The notes below the pieces were generated by a model. That model was not told the origin of the DNA and made no database searches. It saw only the letters and a list, made by a program, of their open reading frames with translations. The translations under genes were made by a program, and so were the position numbers. Shown piece by piece: positions 1 to 4,820 of a stretch of DNA of 13,454 nt; the first letter of the stretch is position 1; each line of letters opens with the position of its first letter. The DNA comes from Candidatus Niyogiibacteriota bacterium. GTDB lineage: Bacteria > Patescibacteriota > Minisyncoccia > HO2-45-28. The DNA lies in the NCBI GenBank assembly GCA_016177385.1, contig JACOVJ010000015.1, positions 1 through 13,454 of the forward strand, read 5' to 3'.

Positions 1-2
1 GA

Positions 3-17
3 CCCCGGTTATCGGGG
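3..17. repeat. short palindrome A (CCCCG...CGGGG)
   Basis: CCCCG at 3-7 pairs with CGGGG at 13-17, leaving a 5-nt loop. It covers the stop codon of the small minus-strand ORF and may be part of its terminator; whether a T-run follows lies outside the window. Its arm ends match those of palindromes B, C and D. Confidence 0.45.
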
Positions 18-122
18 CCTTCGGAACAACGAAATGATTTTCACAAACAGCTCGTAAAGCCGCCTATGCAGCCATCGGTTTTGCCGCTCAAGATATTCAT
101 GCGCTTCTTCCGCGTGCATCAT
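9..122 (-). CDS. small hypothetical protein, 37 aa, divergent from infC
   Basis: I do not recognise this gene. It reads 37 codons from a double ATG (120-122 and 117-119) to TAA at 9-11. The main support is a strong Shine-Dalgarno, AGGAGG at 130-135 on the minus strand, 7 nt before the first ATG; few genes in this window have one. The product starts MMHAEEAHEYLERQNRW, looks helical with many charged residues, and ends in a short hydrophobic stretch (VKIISLF) and a basic tail (RRPR), so it could be a small amphipathic or membrane-associated peptide. The stop codon falls inside a short GC hairpin (3-17) that could be a terminator. If real, it shares a divergent promoter region (123-276) with infC. 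It could still be a chance ORF. Confidence 0.45.
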   Translation of the reverse strand: MMHAEEAHEYLERQNRWLHRRLYELFVKIISLFRRPR

Positions 123-222
123 GACGACTCCTCCTGTGAAAATCGTGCGTCCAGCTTCTTTCTATCACAAAAAATGCGTTCATGCAATAGAAAGCCGTCT
201 TGTGCAAGAACGCGGGACCTTC

Positions 223-251
223 TTGTTTCGCCCCATCAAAACCGCTATAGT
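223..251 (+). promoter_or_regulatory. predicted sigma70-type promoter of infC
   Basis: TTGTTT (223-228), a 17-nt spacer, then TATAGT (246-251). The -10 matches the consensus at 5 of 6 bases, the -35 only at the TTG. Transcription would begin near 258, giving a leader of about 20 nt that contains the strong SD at 262-271. The promoter lies inside the longer ORF beginning at ATG 121, which argues against that ATG as the infC start. Confidence 0.55.
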
Positions 252-261
252 GAACTATCTG

Positions 262-279
262 AAAAAGGAGGCCCGCATC
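262..279 (+). promoter_or_regulatory. ribosome binding site and AUC start of infC
   Basis: An A-rich run ends in AAGGAGG (265-271) and is followed after 5 nt by ATC at 277-279, in frame with IF3. The spacing is optimal for initiation. Neither in-frame ATG 121 nor GTG 250 has an SD, and GTG 250 overlaps the predicted -10. The site therefore decides the start. Confidence 0.6.
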
Positions 280-762
280 AATCAGCGCATCACGGCGCCG
301 GAAGTCCGGCTTATCGGCCCCGAAGGCAATCTCGGGGTCGTTAAAACATCGGAGGCGCAGGATATGGCAAAAGCGGCGGGGCTCGACCTGATCGAGATCT
401 CGCCGAACGCCACCCCGCCCGTTGCCAAGATCATGGATTACGGGAAATACAAATATGAGGAGGAGCGCAAAATCAAAGGCACCAAAAAGGGACACGGCGG
501 CGAGGTCCGGACCATCCGTGTCGGACTCGGCACGTCCGACCACGACCTTGAGATGAAAGCGAAGCAGGCGGCAACGTTCCTCGAGCGGGGCGACCGCATC
601 AAGGTCGACCTGTTCCTGCGCGGCCGCTCAAAATACCTGGACAAGGCATTCCTGCGCGAGCGGCTCAAGCGCATCTTGATTTTTATCCCGATCCCGCATA
701 AAATCGTTGAGGACGGAAAATGGGGGCCTCGGGGTCCCTATGTCCTGATCGAGAAGGCATAA
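277..762 (+). CDS. infC: translation initiation factor IF-3
   Basis: IF3 binds the 30S subunit, prevents premature 50S joining, and proofreads the start codon and initiator tRNA. From the ATC at 277 the product has 161 aa. The N-terminal domain shows APEVRLIG (residues 7-14), then DLIEISPNATPPVAKIMDYG (about 40-60), the family signature. A lysine-rich linker follows, and the C-terminal domain contains FLERGD and LRGR. The ORF is open upstream to ATG 121, but that extension has no IF3 similarity, contains the predicted promoter, and overlaps the divergent small gene. E. coli infC begins with AUU, and IF3 represses its own synthesis by rejecting such starts; an AUC start would fit the same feedback. 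It is first in the infC-rpmI-rplT order. The gene identity is very secure; the start is my inference. Confidence 0.93.
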   Translation: MNQRITAPEVRLIGPEGNLGVVKTSEAQDMAKAAGLDLIEISPNATPPVAKIMDYGKYKYEEERKIKGTKKGHGGEVRTIRVGLGTSDHDLEMKAKQAATFLERGDRIKVDLFLRGRSKYLDKAFLRERLKRILIFIPIPHKIVEDGKWGPRGPYVLIEKA

Positions 763-766
763 TCAT

Positions 767-926
767 GGGAATCTCGAAGTCCGTTTTGGAATACGCTTGA
801 ATTTCCAGCGAAATTCAAGCTCCGTCCTCGGCGCTTTGTTTTTCGGCCCGCGCTCCCGCGCGATTTTAGCCGAAAAACACCACGCAAAGCGCCTGTGGGG
901 CTTCCAAAACGGACTTCAAGATTCCC
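767..926 (+). repeat. large branched palindrome E in the infC-rpmI gap
   Basis: The infC-rpmI gap is almost entirely inverted repeats. Outer arms 767-791 and 902-926 pair at 24 of 25 positions (one C-A mismatch, 775/918). Inside is a perfect 10-bp hairpin, GCTTGAATTT (795-804) with 811-820 and a 6-nt loop. A second long arm stacks GGCGCTTTG (830-838) with 885-893, TTTTTCGGC (839-847) with 869-877, and CGCGC (849-853) with 858-862. In RNA this makes a three-way junction ending 7 nt before the rpmI ATG, with no clear SD outside it. In E. coli, ribosomal protein L20 represses translation at a structured site upstream of rpmI, so a regulatory role is plausible. A mobile palindrome is the alternative. 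Confidence 0.85.
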
Positions 927-933
927 CTTCGCC

Positions 934-1131
934 ATGACCGGACTCAAAACCAACAAATCGTTCGCCAAGCGCCTCAAAGTGACCAAAACCGGAAAACTGT
1001 TGAGCCGCCGGCCGAACCAAAACCATTTCCGCGCCAAAAAGGCGCGCAAAACCGAACTCCACGCCAAACGCTGGGACGTGTTCGCTTTTTCATCGAAAAA
1101 ATTACAGGGGCGCTTTTTGCCGCTCGCTTAA
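934..1131 (+). CDS. rpmI: 50S ribosomal protein L35
   Basis: L35 is a small basic protein of the large subunit. The 65-aa product starts MTGLKTNKSFAKRLKVTKTG, matching the L35 N-terminus (K-T-x-x-x-x-KR-x-K-x-T-x-TGK), and ends LPLA. ATG 934 is chosen because the 13 extra codons available from 895 lie in the palindromic spacer and do not resemble L35. No convincing SD precedes it: the bases just upstream are the right arm of palindrome E, so translation may depend on opening that structure or on coupling. It stops 6 nt before rplT. The order infC-rpmI-rplT is the standard one. Confidence 0.93.
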   Translation: MTGLKTNKSFAKRLKVTKTGKLLSRRPNQNHFRAKKARKTELHAKRWDVFAFSSKKLQGRFLPLA

Positions 1132-1137
1132 CTTTTT

Positions 1138-1485
1138 ATGACCCGCATCAAACGAGGCACCATTTCATTGAAACGCCGCCGCAAAACTCTGGGTTATACC
1201 AAGGGATTTCGGCATGGCGCAAAATCCAAAGAACGCATGGCGCGTGAACGCCTGCTCCACGCGTGGAGCCACGCATTCGCCGACCGCCGGAAGAAAAAAG
1301 GCGACTTTCGCCGCCTCTGGAACACCCGCATCAATGCCGCTGTACGCGCCGAGGGGCTCTCCTATTCCCGTTTCATTGCCGGACTCAAAAAAGCAAAAAT
1401 CGAACTTGACCGCAAAATCCTTTCCGAGATCGCCGCAAACCATCCGGACGCATTCCGGAAGATCGTGGAGGCCGCAAAAACCTAG
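1138..1485 (+). CDS. rplT: 50S ribosomal protein L20
   Basis: L20 binds 23S rRNA early in 50S assembly and is the autogenous repressor of this operon in E. coli and B. subtilis. The 115-aa product has the normal family length and starts MTRIKRGTISLKRRRKTL. It continues with the conserved KGFRHGAKSKERMARE and DRRKKKGDFRRLWNTRINAA (about 50-70), then GLSYSRFIAGLKKAKIELDR (about 75-95). The start lies 6 nt after the rpmI stop and is preceded by a T-rich run rather than an SD, so translational coupling to rpmI is likely. The stop (TAG, 1483-1485) touches the outer arm of palindrome F. Confidence 0.96.
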   Translation: MTRIKRGTISLKRRRKTLGYTKGFRHGAKSKERMARERLLHAWSHAFADRRKKKGDFRRLWNTRINAAVRAEGLSYSRFIAGLKKAKIELDRKILSEIAANHPDAFRKIVEAAKT

Positions 1486-1629
1486 AACTCCTCCCAAAAT
1501 CTCTCTCGCGCATGCCGCGAGTAGGCGCGCCATATTTTTCTGCTGAAAAATCGGCTTACTCTCGCGCCGTCGCGCTCCGAGAATCCTACTCGCGGCATGC
1601 GCTCGTTCCGATCATTTTGGGATGAGTTC
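1485..1629. repeat. large branched palindrome F between convergent rplT and ZIP genes
   Basis: Outer arms 1485-1500 and 1614-1629 pair at 15 of 16 positions and begin at the last bases of the two convergent genes. Inner arms GCGCATGCCGCGAGTAGG (1508-1525) and 1585-1602 are an exact 18-bp inverted repeat. A further hairpin ATTTTTC/GAAAAAT (1534-1540, 1545-1551; loop TGCT) lies inside, and GGCGCG/CGCGCC (1524-1529, 1563-1568) offers a competing stem. It fills the whole intergenic gap. It may end transcription from both sides, but no classical T-run follows the main stems. Confidence 0.85.
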
Positions 1630-2377
1630 AATGCCCCAGCAATTCCCCGCCGGACCAAATGATCGCGATACCGAGAACGATGAGCGCCGCCTGCACCAGC
1701 GAGGCGGTTTTTTTCTGCGCATGTTCCCCTTCGTGCAGTTCGGGCACCAGATCCACGGCCGCAATATAAAGAAAATGCCCCGCGACTAGCCCAAGCGCGG
1801 GACCGATGACGGCCGTAAGCAGACCGGAAAATGCATACGCAAGCAGGGCTCCGGCGACCGTCGGAAGCGCGACCAAAAAATTATAAAACAGCGCTTTTTT
1901 CCGCTCGAACCCCGCGTGCAACAGGACCAGAAAATCGCTCATTTCCTGCGGAACTTCGTGAAGAATGACGGCGAATGCCGTCCGGACCCCGAGCGCGGGA
2001 TTCACCAGAAATGAGAGCGCGATGATGATGCCGTCAATGAAGTTATGAATGCCGTCGCCGATCAAATTCAGATAGCCGACCGCGTGCACCGGACAATGGC
2101 CTTCGTGGCAGTGGTAAATGCGCAAACTCCGCTCAAGGATGAAAAAGGCGAGGAACCCGATGATCGTCCATGTAAAGACGCTCTCGACACTCGCCGTTTC
2201 GAGCGCTTCGGGAAGAACGTCGAAAAAAACGACACCGAGCAGCACCCCGACCGCCAAACTCATGGTGTAGTGAATCGCCTGACGGAACCGCGCCTCGCCC
2301 AAAAAAGCAATGGAACGCCCCGCGAGCGATACGATGCTGGTCCCGAAACTCGCCCCCAATATCCACAAAAGCGTCAT
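1628..2377 (-). CDS. ZIP-family divalent metal (zinc/iron) transporter
   Basis: This 249-aa inner-membrane protein probably imports Zn2+ or related divalent metals. It shows about eight hydrophobic segments and the two ZIP metal-site helices, DGIHNFIDG (108-116; H111, N112, D115) and HEVPQE (140-145; H140, E141, E145). The loop before the first carries CHEGHCPVH (90-98), a likely metal-binding stretch, and HEGEH (215-219) lies before the last helix. Length is normal for bacterial ZIP proteins. The start ATG 2377 has no SD; it lies 7 nt after a TACACT -10-like box, so the mRNA may be leaderless. It lies downstream of purF on the same strand, but a terminator separates them. The transported metal cannot be told from sequence. 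Confidence 0.9.
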   Translation of the reverse strand: MTLLWILGASFGTSIVSLAGRSIAFLGEARFRQAIHYTMSLAVGVLLGVVFFDVLPEALETASVESVFTWTIIGFLAFFILERSLRIYHCHEGHCPVHAVGYLNLIGDGIHNFIDGIIIALSFLVNPALGVRTAFAVILHEVPQEMSDFLVLLHAGFERKKALFYNFLVALPTVAGALLAYAFSGLLTAVIGPALGLVAGHFLYIAAVDLVPELHEGEHAQKKTASLVQAALIVLGIAIIWSGGELLGH

Positions 2378-2384
2378 GGGTTTG

Positions 2385-2413
2385 AGTGTACCCCGTTAGA
2401 AACCCCCAATCAA
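2385..2413 (-). promoter_or_regulatory. predicted promoter of the ZIP gene
   Basis: On the minus strand TTGATT (2408-2413), a 17-nt spacer, then TACACT (2385-2390). The spacer is the left arm of palindrome B. The expected start of transcription is one base before ATG 2377, so the message would be essentially leaderless. Confidence 0.4.
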
Positions 2414-2469
2414 TATCTTCTTATGCGGTTTTGATGAGCGGCTCGTTTCGTTGGCGGGTTCTAACGGGG
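2391..2469. repeat. palindrome B (CCCCGTTAGAA...TTCTAACGGGG)
   Basis: CCCCGTTAGAAACCC (2391-2405) pairs with GGGTTCTAACGGGG (2456-2469) with one bulged A. A small inner hairpin, GAGC-G-GCTC, lies near 2436-2444. It separates the purF terminator from the ZIP start and has CCCCG/CGGGG ends like palindromes A, C and D. Confidence 0.75.
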
Positions 2470-2485
2470 CGAGGCGCAGGGCGGC

Positions 2486-2515
2486 TAAAGAAAAAGCCCC
2501 GCGGTCAGGCGGGGT
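2486..2515 (-). terminator. intrinsic terminator of purF
   Basis: GCCCCGC (2496-2502) pairs with GCGGGGT (2509-2515) around a 6-nt loop; on the minus strand the stem is followed by TTTTTCTTT. The purF stop codon (2505-2507) lies in the loop, so termination overlaps the last codons. The TTTT on the other side may let it work in both directions. Confidence 0.8.
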
Positions 2516-4010
2516 TTTGAAGCAGGCATTCAAGTTCACTGACGGCATTCTCGCCGGTAAAACACTGGGTGCAAAAAGAATTCCGGTCGAGCGGCAAATG
2601 ATACGGGCTTCGGACGGCCGTATCCAGGATCGCGCCTTTATTTTCTTCAATGGAATCGAGATATCCGAGTGAATCGGCGTCAATGAATGCGCGGATCCCC
2701 TCGACACTTTTTCCACAACGATTCCACGCCAGCTCTTCGAGTGTCGGCGTATCGATGCCGTACACGCAGGGATACCGGATGGGCGGCGATGCAATGCGCA
2801 CATGCACGGCATGCGCTCCGGCAGAACGCAGACGCCGGATGATCTTTTGCAGAGTTGTGGCGCGGACGACTGAATCATCCACCAGCAAAATGCTTTTACC
2901 GCACACCACCTCGGGGATGACGCGGTGCTTTTTGCCGACGCCCTCCTCGCGCAACTTTTGATGCGGTTCCATGAATGTCCGGCCCACGGTATGCGGCCGG
3001 AACAACGCGTCGGGTTCGAGCGGCAATCGGGATTGCAAGGCGAACCCTGCGGCCGCGGCGAATCCGGAATCGCGCACGGGCGCCACAAAATCGGCGTCGG
3101 ACGGCGGCGGATGAAGTACGGCGAGCCGCATGCCGGCATTTTTTTGCGTCATTTTGACGTTGCGCGCACCCCACGTTCCATCCGGACGCAAAAAATAGAT
3201 CCAGTGAAAAATACAGTGCTTGGGCACGATCGGGCGCCGATTCCAAAATTCCGTTTGGATCGTTCCGTCATCGTGCTTATCGTCTTTTTCGATCTGTTCG
3301 CGAAGCCGCTTTGGATCGAGCCGGACAATGCTTCCCGGCATGACCTCATAGACCAGCGAGCAATTCAAACTTCCTTCGGCAAACACGCAATCCTCGGATG
3401 CGGCGATCAAAAACTCGCGGCCGCGGCGGCCGATGAAAAGCGGCATGAATCCCAACCGGTCGCGCGCCGCGTACAACGCGCTATTCGCCACATCATAAAA
3501 AATGATGCTGAATGACCACTGAAGGCGCGGCAAAACTTCGTAAATGAGGACTTTTTCGAACGATGCGGACGCGGAACATTCGATGAGCGCCGCGATGACG
3601 CCCGTATCGTTGATAATGGGCTTTTCATATCCTTCGCGCCAGCATTCTTCGGCAAGCTCCTTCCAATTGGTAAGGTTGCCGTTAAACGCAAAATAGATCG
3701 GGCGATCGTCCTTTCCGCTCACGCGGCACCATTGCGGCTGCGCCCTCTGTTGCAACGAATGAGGATCGACCGTTTTCCCGGATGTTGTATAGAGCACATG
3801 GCCGATGCCGATATGCCCGCCGAGATTTTCGAGATTGGATTCGTTGAACACCTGTTCCGGCGTACCCCGACCCTTCAACAATCCGCGGTCTGTTGCAATA
3901 CCCGACGCTTCCTTGCCGCGATGCTCAAGTTCGACCAGCGCCCATGAAATTCGGCTCGCAATATCATCATGATCCGGATCGAAATGTGCAATGCCAACGA
4001 TCCCGCACAT
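2505..4010 (-). CDS. purF: amidophosphoribosyltransferase (PurF)
   Basis: PurF makes 5-phosphoribosylamine from PRPP and glutamine, the first step of de novo purine synthesis. The 501-aa protein starts MCGIVG, so Cys2 is the N-terminal nucleophile with no propeptide. The glutaminase domain shows EHRGKEASGIAT (29-40), GHVLYTTSG (70-78) and FNGNLTN (109-115). The phosphoribosyltransferase domain has the PRPP loop ILLVDDSVVRATT (374-386) and RIASPPIRYPCVYGID (405-420). C266, C415, C480 and C483 (CTQCFTG) match the four cysteines that hold the [4Fe-4S] cluster in the B. subtilis type. The start is firm: GGAG lies about 6 nt upstream. A possible promoter is given separately. It diverges from apt, another PRPP-using purine gene. 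No other de novo purine gene is in the window, so its flux role here is uncertain. Confidence 0.95.
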   Translation of the reverse strand: MCGIVGIAHFDPDHDDIASRISWALVELEHRGKEASGIATDRGLLKGRGTPEQVFNESNLENLGGHIGIGHVLYTTSGKTVDPHSLQQRAQPQWCRVSGKDDRPIYFAFNGNLTNWKELAEECWREGYEKPIINDTGVIAALIECSASASFEKVLIYEVLPRLQWSFSIIFYDVANSALYAARDRLGFMPLFIGRRGREFLIAASEDCVFAEGSLNCSLVYEVMPGSIVRLDPKRLREQIEKDDKHDDGTIQTEFWNRRPIVPKHCIFHWIYFLRPDGTWGARNVKMTQKNAGMRLAVLHPPPSDADFVAPVRDSGFAAAAGFALQSRLPLEPDALFRPHTVGRTFMEPHQKLREEGVGKKHRVIPEVVCGKSILLVDDSVVRATTLQKIIRRLRSAGAHAVHVRIASPPIRYPCVYGIDTPTLEELAWNRCGKSVEGIRAFIDADSLGYLDSIEENKGAILDTAVRSPYHLPLDRNSFCTQCFTGENAVSELECLLQNPA

Positions 4011-4046
4011 CCGAGCTCCTTTTCAACGAACCATTCGCCTGCCATC

Positions 4047-4075
4047 ACCTTAAAGAAATTCGGGCGGCGAATCAA
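4047..4075 (-). promoter_or_regulatory. possible purF promoter
   Basis: On the minus strand TTGATT (4070-4075), a 17-nt spacer and TAAGGT (4047-4052). The -10 is weak (3 of 6 bases). The -35 abuts palindrome C. Confidence 0.3.
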
Positions 4076-4076
4076 A

Positions 4077-4126
4077 TAACCCCGAGGGGAGTCCTTGGAA
4101 TCGGAAAAGGACTCCCCTCGGGGTTA
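4077..4126. repeat. perfect 20-bp hairpin C between divergent purF and apt
   Basis: TAACCCCGAGGGGAGTCCTT (4077-4096) is the exact reverse complement of 4107-4126, with a 10-nt loop. It sits about midway between the two divergent starts. The purF -35 candidate ends just to its left and the apt -35 candidate begins just to its right. It shares CCCCG/CGGGG ends with palindromes A, B and D. It could separate the two promoters, be a protein-binding cruciform, or be a mobile palindrome. Confidence 0.9.
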
Positions 4127-4127
4127 C

Positions 4128-4156
4128 TTAACATTTTTCTCGGCCTGCGCTACGGT
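4128..4156 (+). promoter_or_regulatory. possible apt promoter
   Basis: TTAACA (4128-4133; 5 of 6 bases of the -35 consensus), a 17-nt spacer and TACGGT (4151-4156; 3 of 6 bases). It would give a leader of about 28 nt carrying AAAGGA (4182-4187) just before the apt ATG. Confidence 0.35.
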
Positions 4157-4190
4157 AGGAACGGACCGAACCATAAAATACAAAGGACCG

Positions 4191-4706
4191 ATGGACCCCT
4201 TAAAAAGCAGGATCCGCGAGATCCCGGATTGGCCGCAAAAAGGCGTCTCTTTCAAAGACATCACACCGCTTCTTCTGCACCCGCCCGCTTTTCAGATGGC
4301 AATCGACCGCTTCGTGGAAGAATTCGATACGGCAAGCATCGACAAGGTCGCGGCCATTGATGCGCGCGGATTTTTGCTCGGCGCGCCTGTCGCCTACTTC
4401 CTTGATGCCGGCTTGGTGCTGGTCCGGAAGCAAGGAAAACTACCGTCCCGCACGCTTGCCGAAAGCTACGAACTGGAATACGGCAAAAATGTTCTCGAGA
4501 TCCATGACGATTCTATTCTGCACGGAGAACGGGTCTTGGTGATCGATGACGTGCTTGCCACCGGCGGAACAGCGACGGCAACGGCAGAACTCGTCAAGAA
4601 AGTCGGCGGGCTCGTTGCCGGGTTCGGATTTTTGCTCGAACTCTCGGATTTGAATGGCCGGCAAAAACTTGCCGGGGAACACGTCTTTTCGCTCCTTGTG
4701 TATTAA
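4191..4706 (+). CDS. apt: adenine phosphoribosyltransferase
   Basis: Apt salvages adenine with PRPP to make AMP in the cytoplasm. The 171-aa protein has the family landmarks in order: IPDWPQKGVSFKDITPLL (about 11-28), AIDARGFLLGAP (55-66), RKQGKLPSRT (79-88), ESYELEYG (91-98), and the PRPP loop VLVIDDVLATGGTATA (115-130). ATG 4191 gives the normal family N-terminus and has AAAGGA close upstream. The 32 extra codons available from 4095 run through hairpin C and do not resemble Apt. It is transcribed away from purF and ends in the first of two hairpins. With purF it links two PRPP-dependent routes to purine nucleotides; salvage is the commoner one in reduced genomes. Confidence 0.96.
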   Translation: MDPLKSRIREIPDWPQKGVSFKDITPLLLHPPAFQMAIDRFVEEFDTASIDKVAAIDARGFLLGAPVAYFLDAGLVLVRKQGKLPSRTLAESYELEYGKNVLEIHDDSILHGERVLVIDDVLATGGTATATAELVKKVGGLVAGFGFLLELSDLNGRQKLAGEHVFSLLVY

Positions 4707-4749
4707 GGGTCGCCCTTATCTCACCCGCAGGGCGACCCTTTGGTTGTTT
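4705..4749 (+). terminator. first hairpin after apt
   Basis: AAGGGTCGCCCT (4705-4716) pairs perfectly with AGGGCGACCCTT (4729-4740). The apt stop codon (4704-4706) overlaps the stem base, and the T-rich TGGTTGTTT follows. The T-tract is imperfect, so this may be a weak terminator backed up by the next hairpin. Confidence 0.65.
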
Positions 4750-4777
4750 GCCGCCTGCATGAACGGGCGGCTTTTTT
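4750..4777 (+). terminator. intrinsic terminator downstream of apt
   Basis: GCCGCC (4750-4755) pairs with GGCGGC (4766-4771), followed by TTTTTT (4772-4777). This is a classical intrinsic terminator on the plus strand, between apt and convergent polX. On the minus strand no T-run follows. The remaining bases to 4820 show nothing else. Confidence 0.8.
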
Positions 4778-4820
4778 AATCGTGTCAAATTATTATGAAC
4801 GGCAAAAGCATTTCCTATCT

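Noticed and set aside
121..276. N-terminal extension of IF3 from ATG 121
   Set aside because: It has no IF3 similarity or SD, contains the promoter candidate and overlaps the divergent small ORF.
97..543. 148-codon ORF antisense to infC
   Set aside because: It is a shadow of the IF3 frame with no SD and no recognisable motif.
2396..3139. 247-codon minus-strand ORF overlapping purF
   Set aside because: It is rich in Arg, Pro, Cys and Ser, as shadow frames are, and lies within the fully conserved purF in another frame.
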